From: Flavobacterium sp.
Lineage (GTDB): Bacteria > Bacteroidota > Bacteroidia > Flavobacteriales > Flavobacteriaceae
Direction: 5' to 3'
DNA length: 64,000 nt
Assembly (NCBI RefSeq): GCF_004295795.1
Contig: NZ_SEBR01000014.1
Coordinates: forward strand, 1 to 64,000
Shown piece by piece: positions 8,676 through 18,755 of this stretch (positions are counted from its first letter, which is position 1; each line of letters begins with the position of its first letter). The notes under the pieces were generated by a model that was not told where the DNA came from, did no database searches, and saw nothing but the letters and a program-made list of their open reading frames with translations. Both the position numbers and the translations under genes were made by a program.

Positions 8676-10079
8676 TTATTTTTCGTCGTAACCTAGAATT
8701 TTAAGTACGTCTTGAGATTTCTGCTCCGGAGAGAAAATCTCTGTACCCAAAATCCCGTTTTCGTCACGGTCGATGAGAATGTGCTTGGGTTGCGGGATCA
8801 AACAGTGGTGCAAACCTCCAAAACCGCCGATGGTTTCCTGATAAGCGCCCGTATTGAAAAACCCTATGTAAAGTGGTTTCTCCTTGTTGTATTTCGGAAG
8901 ATAAACCGCGTTCATGTGTTGTTCCGAATTGTAGTAATCGTCTGAATCACAAGTGAGTCCGCCAAGTAAAACGCGCTCGTAAGTGTCGTTCCAGCGGTTT
9001 ACGGCGAGCATCACGAAACGCTTCGAAATCGCCCAGGAATCAGGCAATGTCGTGATGAAAGACGAATCGATCATGTTCCATTTCTCGCGGTCGTTCTGTT
9101 GTTTTTGGTGGATGATCTCGTAGATCGCGCCACCTGATTCGCCAACAGTGAACGATCCGAATTCGGTAAAGATATTCGGAACAGGAACTTCGGCATCGTC
9201 GCAAGCGGTCTTGATCTGGTTGATGATCTCGTCGACCATATATTGGTAATCGTATTCGAAAGCCAACGAGTTTTTTATCGGGAAACCGCCGCCAATGTTC
9301 AGGCTGTCAAGCGTTGGACATTCCTTTTTGAGGTTGATGTAAACCTTGAGACACTTCACCAATTCGTTCCAGTAATACGCCGTGTCGCGAATTCCCGTGT
9401 TGATGAAAAAGTGCAGCATTTTGAGCTCGACCTGTTTGTTGTCGGCAATCTCTTTCTTGTAGAAAGGCACGATGTTTTTGTATCCGATGCCCAGACGCGA
9501 GGTATAGAATTCGAATTTCGGCTCTTCCTCGGCCGCGATCCGGATGCCGACCTTGATTTTCTTGGTCGGGACTTTTTCGAGAATCATGCTCAATTCGTCG
9601 TAATTGTCGATAACGGGAATCGTCTTGCTGTGACCGTTGTTGATCAGGCGAGCGATGTTGTCGATGTATTCCTCTCGTTTGAATCCGTTGCAGACCACAT
9701 GCGTATTGCGGTTGATCTTGCCGTTCTTGAGCAGATTCTCCACGATATTGATGTCGAATGCCGACGAGGTCTCGATGTGGATATTGTTCTTGAAAGCCTC
9801 GTTCATCACGAATTCGAAGTGCGAACTTTTGGTGCAATAGCAATAGAAGTATTTGCCTTCGTATCCGCTTTTTTCCATCGCTTTCCTGAACCAGCCTTTT
9901 GCCTTGTTGATGTTGTTGGAAATCGCCGGAAGGTAGGTGAACTTGAGCGGCGTACCGTATTCCTCGACGAGTTTCATCAGGTCGATGTTGTGGAAAAGAA
10001 GCGAATCTTTGTTCAGACGGAATTCTTCCTGCGGAAAATAGAACGTCTGGTTGATAAGGTCGAAATATTTTGTATTCAT
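8676..10079 (-). CDS. speA: Arginine decarboxylase, fold-III PLP enzyme
   Basis: A 467-aa PLP-dependent decarboxylase of the alanine racemase/ornithine decarboxylase fold, predicted to convert arginine to agmatine, the first step of agmatine-based polyamine synthesis. The likely PLP lysine is K84 in YCTKSSHFEF. The C-terminal half has the GLTCDSDDY motif with the dimer-interface cysteine. It is shorter than E. coli-type SpeA (about 650 aa) but normal for Bacteroidota. The annotation as arginine rather than diaminopimelate decarboxylase rests on resemblance to flavobacterial proteins and on the neighbouring polyamine-family gene. It heads the operon; a promoter lies at 10315-10346, leaving a leader of about 230 nt. 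Confidence 0.85.
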   Translation of the reverse strand: MNTKYFDLINQTFYFPQEEFRLNKDSLLFHNIDLMKLVEEYGTPLKFTYLPAISNNINKAKGWFRKAMEKSGYEGKYFYCYCTKSSHFEFVMNEAFKNNIHIETSSAFDINIVENLLKNGKINRNTHVVCNGFKREEYIDNIARLINNGHSKTIPVIDNYDELSMILEKVPTKKIKVGIRIAAEEEPKFEFYTSRLGIGYKNIVPFYKKEIADNKQVELKMLHFFINTGIRDTAYYWNELVKCLKVYINLKKECPTLDSLNIGGGFPIKNSLAFEYDYQYMVDEIINQIKTACDDAEVPVPNIFTEFGSFTVGESGGAIYEIIHQKQQNDREKWNMIDSSFITTLPDSWAISKRFVMLAVNRWNDTYERVLLGGLTCDSDDYYNSEQHMNAVYLPKYNKEKPLYIGFFNTGAYQETIGGFGGLHHCLIPQPKHILIDRDENGILGTEIFSPEQKSQDVLKILGYDEK

Positions 10080-10134
10080 TTAGTACCGGATTGAAATTGA
10101 AAAAGGTTTAAAAACAGCGTATGCGCAACTGTCC

Positions 10135-10308
10135 TCAAACCCGTATATTGGCAAAAATGATCTGTAGTTTTTCACTGTGGAAGCAAGGGCCAGGCTCTAC
10201 GTGAAGTACGGCCCAAACCGTTCTGAAAACACCTGTTGCCTCGCGGTAAATCCACTTGACGAAAATGTCGAAAGGCGCGTTTTTAGTAGTGTTTTGGAAA
10301 TTGTTCAT
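10135..10308 (-). CDS. Possible 57-aa leader ORF upstream of arginine decarboxylase
   Basis: A small ORF begins MNNFQNTTKNAPFDIFVKW and lies wholly in the leader between a good promoter and the decarboxylase gene, ending 55 nt before its ATG. The ATG lies only 6 nt past the -7 element, so any 5' leader would be minimal. It has mixed composition with one plausible hydrophobic stretch and no known domain. It may be a real small protein, a regulatory leader peptide or a chance ORF; I cannot decide from sequence alone. Confidence 0.25.
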   Translation of the reverse strand: MNNFQNTTKNAPFDIFVKWIYREATGVFRTVWAVLHVEPGPCFHSEKLQIIFANIRV

Positions 10309-10314
10309 TAAGGG

Positions 10315-10346
10315 CAAATGTAAAAAATAAAGTTTCCTGTAAACAA
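10315..10346 (-). promoter_or_regulatory. Promoter of the arginine decarboxylase operon
   Basis: On the minus strand TTG (10346-10344) is followed after 21 nt by TACATTTG (10322-10315), an exact TAnnTTTG. This matches the Bacteroidota sigma-ABfr type promoter layout. Confidence 0.6.
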
Positions 10347-10366
10347 GCCTTTTTATTAAAAATATA

Positions 10367-11428
10367 TTAAGATTTGTACGATGCGAAGGCTTTGAGAATC
10401 AGTTCGTTTTCGACTTGGGCATTTATTTTTATGCCGCCGATTCCGTCCAGCAACGAAAACAGCACTTTCCCATACTCGTTTTTCTTGTCGTGTTTGAGCA
10501 ATTCGAAGATTTCCGGAAGGTCATTTTCGTCGATTTCGACCTTGCCGAAAATTTCGGTTATGGCCGTTGTGATTTCCGATAATTCGGCTTCCGACAAAAG
10601 TCCTTTTTGCCAGGAAATGTGCGCCTCGAGTAGCATCCCGACTGCAATCGCCTCGCCATGCAAAAGCGGATTTTCAGATTCCAGATAAAAACTCTCGATC
10701 GCATGCCCCAAAGTATGACCGAAGTTCAGTGCCTTGCGGATGCCTTTCTCGGTCGGATCCTGGGAAACGATTTCCTGCTTGATCTCGATCGAGCGATAGA
10801 TCAGCTGATCGAAATCGGAGAAATCGACTTGGGACAAATCGACAAATTTCCGCCAATACGGTTTGTCGTAAATCAGTCCGTGTTTGAGCATTTCGGCCAA
10901 TCCGGATCGCATTTGTTGCTGCGGAAGCGTCGCCAGAAAATCGGTATCGATCAAGAGCAATTTCGGAGGCGTAATGGTTCCGACCTGATTCTTGAGCACG
11001 CCAAGATCCACGCCGTTTTTCCCGCCAACCGACGCGTCGACCATCGCGAGCAAAGTCGTCGGAACGTGGATGAAATCGATGCCGCGCTTGAAAGTCGAGG
11101 CCACGAATCCGCCCAAATCCGTGACGACGCCGCCGCCGACATTGATCACAAGCGCTTTTCGGTCGGCTCCATATTCGGTCAGGACGTTCCAGATCGAAAC
11201 GCAGGTCTCGATGTGTTTCTGTTCCTCGCCGGGCTCGATCTCGATGACTTCGATGTTCACTTCGGTCTCGAGTTGCGCCAGGAAATCTGGAATACAGAAC
11301 TCGTTCGCGTTCGAATCGGTAATGACGAAAATCTGGGAATAGGAGTTGGCCGCCAAAAGTCCGTTGAGTTCGGAATATCCGTCCTCATTGAAAACTATCG
11401 AGTAACCATCGGCATGAATCGCTTGCAT
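10367..11428 (-). CDS. aroB: 3-dehydroquinate synthase
   Basis: A 353-aa NAD- and metal-dependent enzyme converting DAHP to 3-dehydroquinate, the second step of the shikimate pathway. Recognised motifs are GGGVVTDLGGFVASTFKRG, HVPTTLLAMVDASVGGKNGV, RSGLAEMLKHG, and the metal-binding histidines in NFGHTLGHAIE and LHGEAIAVGM. I place the start at 11428 (MQAIHADGYS), matching the usual flavobacterial N-terminus; the open frame extends 61 codons further, to 11611, across a repeat element. TACTTTG, one base shorter than the -7 consensus, lies just upstream. Confidence 0.93.
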   Translation of the reverse strand: MQAIHADGYSIVFNEDGYSELNGLLAANSYSQIFVITDSNANEFCIPDFLAQLETEVNIEVIEIEPGEEQKHIETCVSIWNVLTEYGADRKALVINVGGGVVTDLGGFVASTFKRGIDFIHVPTTLLAMVDASVGGKNGVDLGVLKNQVGTITPPKLLLIDTDFLATLPQQQMRSGLAEMLKHGLIYDKPYWRKFVDLSQVDFSDFDQLIYRSIEIKQEIVSQDPTEKGIRKALNFGHTLGHAIESFYLESENPLLHGEAIAVGMLLEAHISWQKGLLSEAELSEITTAITEIFGKVEIDENDLPEIFELLKHDKKNEYGKVLFSLLDGIGGIKINAQVENELILKAFASYKS

Positions 11429-11570
11429 CGCTTTTTGATTTGAGGGGCAAAGTACGCGATTTGTATTTAAAAAGCTGTCGTCTTTAGGCAAATAAAAGCC
11501 GCTGTTTTTTCGCATTTTCTGCTTCATCACGCTTTTAGCTGCATCCACTTCTGTTTCCGTAAATGCTTGT

Positions 11571-11727
11571 GAATTTGGGCGTGTCACCGCCTGGAAAAAA
11601 GCTGGCCGCATTTTTCCCAGCCGCTGTCAGGCTGACCCGCTGCAATCTTTTTTGCGGAAATCATTTTGGTGACGACAAAGAGTCATTTCGCAAAAAAGGA
11701 TTTCCACTTGCATCCTTCACGCAAAGC
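11571..11727 (+). repeat. GAATTTGGGCGT structured intergenic element, copy A
   Basis: It starts GAATTTGGGCGT, continues with GC-rich sequence, and contains a long inverted repeat (TCTTTTTTGCG paired with CGCAAAAAAGGA) followed by TCCTTCACGCA. Copy B at 34737-34880 has the same order: GAATTTGGGCGT, a GGCTG-containing GC-rich part, a perfect hairpin, then ATCCCTAACGCA. I recall this as a widespread flavobacterial intergenic sequence, but the function is not known to me. Confidence 0.55.
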
Positions 11728-11822
11728 GTCCGAAGCCAAAATTGTCTAGACAAGGAATGCAGTTTTCCCTTAGTCCAAGAACTCCATACCATTAGTGGTT
11801 CAAAATTTTGCCGCTACATTTA

Positions 11823-12060
11823 TTTTGCCAGGGATTCTTACTGTTTGAGCATTTCGACGAAAGCGCAAACGTCAGCCAGTTAGTGAAACACCTTAATGAA
11901 CTTAATGCCCTTAATGGTTCAAATTTTTGCCGCTGATTTTTTTTTTGCCACGGATTCTTACTGTTTGAGCATTTCGACGAAAGCGCAAACGTCAGCCAGT
12001 TAGTGAAACACCTTAATGAACTTAATGCCCTTAATGGTTCAAATTTTTGCCGCGGATTTT
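11823..12060. repeat. Tandem direct repeat, two copies of ~120 bp
   Basis: 11823-11940 and 11943-12060 are nearly identical, with a period of exactly 120 bp and only a few differences at the ends (GCCAGGG versus GCCACGG; CGCTGA versus CGCGGA). Each copy carries TGTTTGAGCATTTCGACG and ends in a CTTAATGAACTTAATGCC block followed by CTTAATGGTTCAAA, the word family that builds the array at 18.8-19.7 kb. Confidence 0.9.
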
Positions 12061-12074
12061 TACCGCCAAAATAT

Positions 12075-12139
12075 TTTTAACCGCGAATTCGCGAATTTAC
12101 CTGCGGCTGTCAGATAAATTCGCGAATTCGCGGTTAAAA
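12075..12139. repeat. Perfect 25-bp inverted repeat around a 15-nt spacer
   Basis: The arms 12075-12099 and 12115-12139 are exact reverse complements and contain the nested palindrome CGCGAATTCGCG. The spacer is 12100-12114. It could form a strong hairpin on either strand. Related copies lie at 151-208 (imperfect) and 48117-48136 (one arm). Confidence 0.85.
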
Positions 12140-12216
12140 TTTGAGCAGTGTGTTTTATCCCTTTTGACTTGTCAAATCGCGGTTAGGCGCGCGATCACTC
12201 ACAATTCCGGAGAAAT

Positions 12217-12246
12217 AGAAAAGCCACGAATAAACGAATTCGTGGC
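12217..12246 (-). terminator. katG terminator
   Basis: On the minus strand GCCACGAAT pairs with ATTCGTGGC across a 6-nt loop and is followed by TTTTCTATTTC, 22 nt after the katG stop. The stem words also belong to the GCCACGAAT repeat family seen at the left edge of the window. Confidence 0.7.
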
Positions 12247-12268
12247 TTAAATAAATTTGCACTGAAGA

Positions 12269-14530
<2,262 letters not shown>

Positions 14531-14552
14531 TTAAAATTGGTTTGCTTTGTTT

Positions 14553-14565
14553 ACCGAATTTCGGT
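14553..14565. promoter_or_regulatory. Palindrome upstream of katG, possible operator
   Basis: ACCGAATTTCGGT is a perfect 13-bp palindrome centred on one T, located 31-44 nt before the katG ATG, between the putative -7 element and the gene. It does not match the PerR or OxyR sites I know. Binding is inferred only from position and symmetry. Confidence 0.3.
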
Positions 14566-14640
14566 TTTCATAAAGTTAGGAGTTTGGCCCGAGAATCCAA
14601 ATCCTATTATTCTATGCGCAAATAGCCAAAGGCGATACGA

Positions 14641-16215
14641 TTAGCTCAATCGCAGTTTTTCCTCCTCCAGATCCAGTCGCAGCAAGTGTTTGCGGACGAT
14701 ATCTTCATTGAGATGCTGGTCGCCTTTATTCTTTTCGAGAAGCCAGTGGCGTTGTCTGGAAATCAGGTCGGACAGGATCGTTATGCACTCGCCAGTGTAA
14801 TCATCGCCCTCGATTTCGGAATTGTTCTGGAGTTTGAACGCGATCTGTTTGATCAGCGGCTGGGTTTCCATTTGTGTCGGATAGTGCGTGCGAAGTTGGG
14901 ACAGCGCGAAGGCGGCGAGTTCGTGTTTGAGGTTGTTCTCGATTTCGGCTTCGGACAATTCGTTTTCCGGATATTTGGGATGGAACTTTTTGATTATCCA
15001 CGGAAGTGTAAGCCCTTGTCCAACCAAAGTCAGCAAAATGACGACGAAAGTGATGAACAGGATCAGGTTGCGCTGCGGAAAAGCTTCTCCCGAAATCATT
15101 ACTGGAATCGACAAAGCGGCCGCCAATGAAACAACGCCTCGCATTCCCGACCAGCCCAAAATGATCGGGACGCGAAAACCGGGATGACTCGCATCTGCGA
15201 CCGTGATAAAATTTCGCATTATCAAGGTGATAATTACAGCGGCATAGCACGAAATGAGTCGGGCGACAATCAGCACGAAGGTTACCAAAACGCCGTAACC
15301 GATGGCAGTCATCACGTCGAAACCTTCCTTTTCCAGTCCGTTGGTAATGTGCGGAAGATCGAGTCCGATGAGCATAAAGACCAATCCGTTCAAGAGGAAA
15401 CTCAGGCTCGCCCAAACGTTCACGCTCCGAATCCTGGAAGTCGTCTGCAGGAATCGGAACCTGTTGTTCGACAAAAACAGTCCGCCGGAAACAACAGCCA
15501 AAACGCCCGATCCGTGCACTTCTTCGGCTAAAATGTACATGGCGTAAGGCGCGACCAAGGTCATGATCACGTCGATATTGGCATCTGTGGGAAGATATTT
15601 GTGCAGTTTCATGAACACGAATCCCGTCAAAACGCCAATTCCGACACCCGAAAAAAGCATCCATCCGAAACTCATCGCGGCTTCGTGGAAAATGAATTCA
15701 CCGCTTCCGACAGCAATCAGCGCAAATCGAAAAATGATAAGCGAAGAAGCGTCGTTGAGCAAACTTTCGCCTTCGAGGATCGACGAGAGCCGTTTGGGCA
15801 CGTTCACGAATTTGAGGATTGCTCCGGCACTTACCGCATCAGGCGGAGAGACGATTCCGCCAAGCAAGAAACCAAGTGCCAAGGAAAATCCAGGAATAAG
15901 ATAGTGCGCGGCCAAAGCGACCGAGAAAGCCGAGAACAAGACCACGAGAAATGCGAAACTGCAAATGATGCGTCTCCAGAACCAAAGATCTTTCCACGAG
16001 ATCGACCAGGCGGCTTCATATAATAAAGGTGGAAGGAATATCAGGAAAATGAGTTCGGGGCTGATCTCGAACTGCGGGATTCCGGGCACGAAACTCAATC
16101 CGAGTCCGGCGAGTACAAGCAAAACCGGATAAGCAACCCGTATTTTGTTGGCCAACATCACCAGGAGCGCGATGACCAAAACGAGAATCAGGTAAAAGGG
16201 GAAATTTTCTGCCAT
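14641..16215 (-). CDS. CPA1 family Na+/H+ antiporter
   Basis: A 524-aa inner-membrane cation/proton antiporter. The first ~400 residues form 11-13 hydrophobic helices. The family motifs SPPDAVSA (123-130) and EGESLLNDA (148-156, with the ion-binding Asp155) are intact, as is GWSGMRGVVSLAAAL further on. The C-terminal ~110 residues are a hydrophilic charged tail, as in other bacterial NhaP/CPA1 proteins. It lies upstream of katG on the same strand with a 119-nt gap, so it probably has a separate promoter. Whether the ion is Na+, K+ or Li+ cannot be told. Confidence 0.9.
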   Translation of the reverse strand: MAENFPFYLILVLVIALLVMLANKIRVAYPVLLVLAGLGLSFVPGIPQFEISPELIFLIFLPPLLYEAAWSISWKDLWFWRRIICSFAFLVVLFSAFSVALAAHYLIPGFSLALGFLLGGIVSPPDAVSAGAILKFVNVPKRLSSILEGESLLNDASSLIIFRFALIAVGSGEFIFHEAAMSFGWMLFSGVGIGVLTGFVFMKLHKYLPTDANIDVIMTLVAPYAMYILAEEVHGSGVLAVVSGGLFLSNNRFRFLQTTSRIRSVNVWASLSFLLNGLVFMLIGLDLPHITNGLEKEGFDVMTAIGYGVLVTFVLIVARLISCYAAVIITLIMRNFITVADASHPGFRVPIILGWSGMRGVVSLAAALSIPVMISGEAFPQRNLILFITFVVILLTLVGQGLTLPWIIKKFHPKYPENELSEAEIENNLKHELAAFALSQLRTHYPTQMETQPLIKQIAFKLQNNSEIEGDDYTGECITILSDLISRQRHWLLEKNKGDQHLNEDIVRKHLLRLDLEEEKLRLS

Positions 16216-16307
16216 TTCGTTCGACCGCGAAGTTTAGGATCGGTCAAAACGAATTTAGAAAAAAACGGACGAAAATCGGTTGTTTTGGACTCGTCCGATG
16301 AAAGGAA

Positions 16308-16691
16308 TTATCGGTATTCGACGAAAATCGCTTCCGATTCCAAAAACGCGAACAAATCCATCCATTCACTCGGATCGTATTTCTCGACGCCGCTCATGTA
16401 CCACTTCCCGATGACCTTGATCTGGAAATCGTTGAAGCCGTCCAAATCGATACTCATTCCCAACATTCCGGCAAGCATGAAATCCTCGAGTACTTCGTTG
16501 TTCAAAAGTTTTTGCGGGATTCCGAGTGAGATTGGTCCGTTGTTGCTTTCGTAATTGTGGCGTCCGGAGTAAAATCCGTTGGAGAAAGCTTCTCCGCTGT
16601 AAGACATATCGCCGCCCAGAAAAGGGTTCGACCCGAAAACGTATCCGTCCATGTATTCTTTTCTGTAAACCGGATCAAAAATCTTATCCAT
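16308..16691 (-). CDS. Conserved hypothetical protein, 127 aa
   Basis: I do not recognise this family. It is a soluble-looking acidic protein with a Gly/Ser/Tyr-rich N-terminal half (GGDMSYSGEAFSNGFYSGRHNY) and a C-terminal half that reads as amphipathic helix and strand (FNDFQIKVIGKWYMSG; EWMDLFAFLESEAIF). There is no signal peptide or membrane helix. An exact -7 element lies 31 nt upstream (16723-16730), which supports it as a real gene. It could form a unit with the antiporter gene 92 nt downstream. Confidence 0.65.
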   Translation of the reverse strand: MDKIFDPVYRKEYMDGYVFGSNPFLGGDMSYSGEAFSNGFYSGRHNYESNNGPISLGIPQKLLNNEVLEDFMLAGMLGMSIDLDGFNDFQIKVIGKWYMSGVEKYDPSEWMDLFAFLESEAIFVEYR

Positions 16692-16722
16692 AGTAATCGT
16701 GGTATCTTGTGAATTTCTGGGT

Positions 16723-16730
16723 CAAACTTA
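16723..16730 (-). promoter_or_regulatory. -7 promoter element TAAGTTTG
   Basis: An exact TAnnTTTG on the minus strand, 31 nt before the ATG at 16691. No TTG at the expected -33 spacing is seen. Confidence 0.45.
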
Positions 16731-16924
16731 TCAACAATACTTTTCCTACTAATTTAAAGTCGTTGAACGGTGAAAAAACTCTTTAAATCACAAAGGCCGT
16801 GGCGTTCGTCGATTAAAAAAATAGGGATTATCGACAAATGACAGGACTTGCGTTTTTTACCGATGAACAGCGAAATCGTTATCATAAATTTCAAAATGCC
16901 GAATAAGAAATCAGGATTCGTGGT

Positions 16925-16932
16925 TATATTTG
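16925..16932 (+). promoter_or_regulatory. -7 promoter element TATATTTG
   Basis: An exact TAnnTTTG followed by CA, 19 nt before the proline dehydrogenase ATG at 16952. No clear -33 TTG. Confidence 0.6.
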
Positions 16933-16951
16933 CACAATCTTCAAAATTGCC

Positions 16952-18121
16952 ATGGAAAAAATCTTCAACGACACACAAGTCGCCTTTGCCTTGAAAAGCG
17001 ATACCGAACTCGATCGCGCCTATTTTTTGTTCAAGCTCATCGACAGCGAGCCTTTGGTGAGAATCGGAACCGCGGTCACGAATTTTGCCATCAAAGCGCA
17101 CTTGCCCGTCGAAGGTTTGATCCGCGCGACGGTTTTCGACCATTTTTGCGGTGGCGTGAACGAACAGGATTGCTTGCCGGTGGTCGATAAGATGTTTACG
17201 AAAGGCGTTTCGTCGGTTCTGGATTATTCGGTGGAAGGAAAAGAGGAAGAAGCGCAATTTGACGCGGCACTCGAAATGACGCTCAAAACGGTGGAATTTG
17301 CCAAGGAAAGGCTCGCGATCCCGTTCGCGGTTTTCAAGCCGACGGGTTTCGGACGTTTCGAACTCTACGAAAAAATCGGTGAAAACCAGGAATTGACGCC
17401 ACAGGAAAAAGCCGAATGGAACAGAGTAGTGGAGCGTTTCGACAAAGTCTGCAAGACCGCACACGAGAAAGATGTCGCGCTTTTGATCGACGCCGAGGAA
17501 AGTTGGATGCAGGACGCCGCCGACGATCTTGTCGAGCAGATGATGCGCAAATACAACAAACAAAAGGCCATAGTTTACAATACTTTGCAGCTGTATCGCC
17601 ACGATAGATTGCACTATCTGCAGCAATTGCACGAGCGCGCCAAAGCCGATGGTTTCTACATCGGGATGAAATTGGTTCGCGGCGCGTATATGGAAAAAGA
17701 GCACAAAAGAGCTGAGGAAAAAGGCTATCTCACGCCCATTTGCGCCAACAAGGAAGCCACCGACAAAAACTACGACTCCGGAGTCGAATACATGGTAAAT
17801 CATCTCGATTCGATGTCGGTCTTCGCCGGAACGCACAACGAGGACAGTTCCTACAAACTCATCGAACTCCTGAATCAGGAAGGAATCGCCAAGAACGACA
17901 ACCGCATCTGGTTCGGACAGCTTTACGGAATGAGCGACAACATCAGTTACAATCTGGCCGAAAACGGATACAACGTGGCCAAATATTTGCCGTTCGGGCC
18001 GGTTCGCGACGTGATGCCATACTTGATCAGACGTGCCGAGGAAAATACGTCGGTTGCCGGACAAACCAGCCGCGAACTCACACTGATCAAGGCCGAACGC
18101 AGCCGTCGCAAAGGAAAATAA
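16952..18121 (+). CDS. Proline dehydrogenase
   Basis: A 389-aa monofunctional FAD-dependent enzyme oxidising proline to pyrroline-5-carboxylate, the first step of proline catabolism. The TIM-barrel signatures are KLVRGAYMEKE near residue 240, AGTHNEDS, and the C-terminal MPYLIRRAEENTSV, which supplies the substrate-binding arginines. No P5C dehydrogenase domain is fused. The start at 16952 is fixed by a -7 element 19 nt upstream. A hypothetical gene follows after 19 nt and is probably co-transcribed. In related flavobacteria, as I recall, this gene lies next to aroB; here about 5.5 kb with katG and an antiporter separates them. Confidence 0.93.
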   Translation: MEKIFNDTQVAFALKSDTELDRAYFLFKLIDSEPLVRIGTAVTNFAIKAHLPVEGLIRATVFDHFCGGVNEQDCLPVVDKMFTKGVSSVLDYSVEGKEEEAQFDAALEMTLKTVEFAKERLAIPFAVFKPTGFGRFELYEKIGENQELTPQEKAEWNRVVERFDKVCKTAHEKDVALLIDAEESWMQDAADDLVEQMMRKYNKQKAIVYNTLQLYRHDRLHYLQQLHERAKADGFYIGMKLVRGAYMEKEHKRAEEKGYLTPICANKEATDKNYDSGVEYMVNHLDSMSVFAGTHNEDSSYKLIELLNQEGIAKNDNRIWFGQLYGMSDNISYNLAENGYNVAKYLPFGPVRDVMPYLIRRAEENTSVAGQTSRELTLIKAERSRRKGK

Positions 18122-18140
18122 ACGTCCGAAACAATTAGAT

Positions 18141-18755
18141 ATGCCAAATTCCCATTCGCTCAAAGCCGACGGAAAACCAATGCTGTTCAGCTACGATCTG
18201 GAAACAGAAATCGAGAACATCGAACGTTGGTCGCAAGGAAGTAAGGCCGATGGAACTTCGGTACAAATCCTCAAAAAACTCGCTTCCGATTATATTGAAA
18301 TCATTGATTCGAACAGCGTTTCATCGGAACAATTGCAGCGATTGCACGAGGCGACTTCAAAAGGGAAAAGCGGCATTTGGGAAAGAGCGGTTTCGCGTTT
18401 GGAACTTTTGGTCTATCATTTTGACGAAGCCAAACTGTTTGTGGTCGATGCGATAAAGGCTGCGAAAGGCGCGACTTTGGAACGTTTGCTCAATGTGGTT
18501 TCGGACAACTTTTCGTCTGAACAACAACTCCAGATTTTTGGTTCGGGACTTGCATCGGCCAACAAAAAAATCCGGATGAAAGCTGCCGAAATGTGTCTGG
18601 ATTCGCGAAATATGGAGTTGGTTCCGATGCTCGAGTCCAAACTAGCTTCTGAAGTAGATCCGATCGTGAAATCTTGCTTGAAATTCGCTATCCGGAATAT
18701 GCATCAACCTAAAGGTGAATTGGTTATCGATATGGATGATGAAGATGACGATTGA
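18141..18755 (+). CDS. Hypothetical alpha-helical protein, 204 aa
   Basis: Not recognised. The sequence is almost all predicted amphipathic helix, with alternating short helices from residue 90 onward (ATLERLLNVVSDNFS; KIRMKAAEMCLDSRN; MVPMLESKLASEV-like) that resemble HEAT-type repeats. It ends in an acidic tail (VIDMDDEDDD). No signal peptide, membrane helix or catalytic motif is visible. It lies 19 nt after proline dehydrogenase on the same strand, so it is probably in that operon. The ~1 kb repeat array begins immediately after it. Confidence 0.65.
   Translation: MPNSHSLKADGKPMLFSYDLETEIENIERWSQGSKADGTSVQILKKLASDYIEIIDSNSVSSEQLQRLHEATSKGKSGIWERAVSRLELLVYHFDEAKLFVVDAIKAAKGATLERLLNVVSDNFSSEQQLQIFGSGLASANKKIRMKAAEMCLDSRNMELVPMLESKLASEVDPIVKSCLKFAIRNMHQPKGELVIDMDDEDDD

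Larger units (their letters stand above)
11429..12268. other. 840-bp gene-free repeat region
   Basis: No gene is supported. From left to right it holds the aroB upstream region, a structured GAATTTGGGCGT element (11571-11727), a two-copy 120-bp tandem repeat (11823-12060), a perfect 25-bp inverted repeat (12075-12139) and the katG terminator (12217-12246). Confidence 0.6.

Noticed and set aside
11429..12268. Insertion sequence
   Set aside because: Inverted and direct repeats are present but no transposase frame or matching terminal repeats enclose a gene.
16754..18163. 469-codon minus-strand ORF opposite proline dehydrogenase
   Set aside because: It is the antisense of a clear proline dehydrogenase gene with a promoter and family motifs; the antisense product has no recognisable domain.
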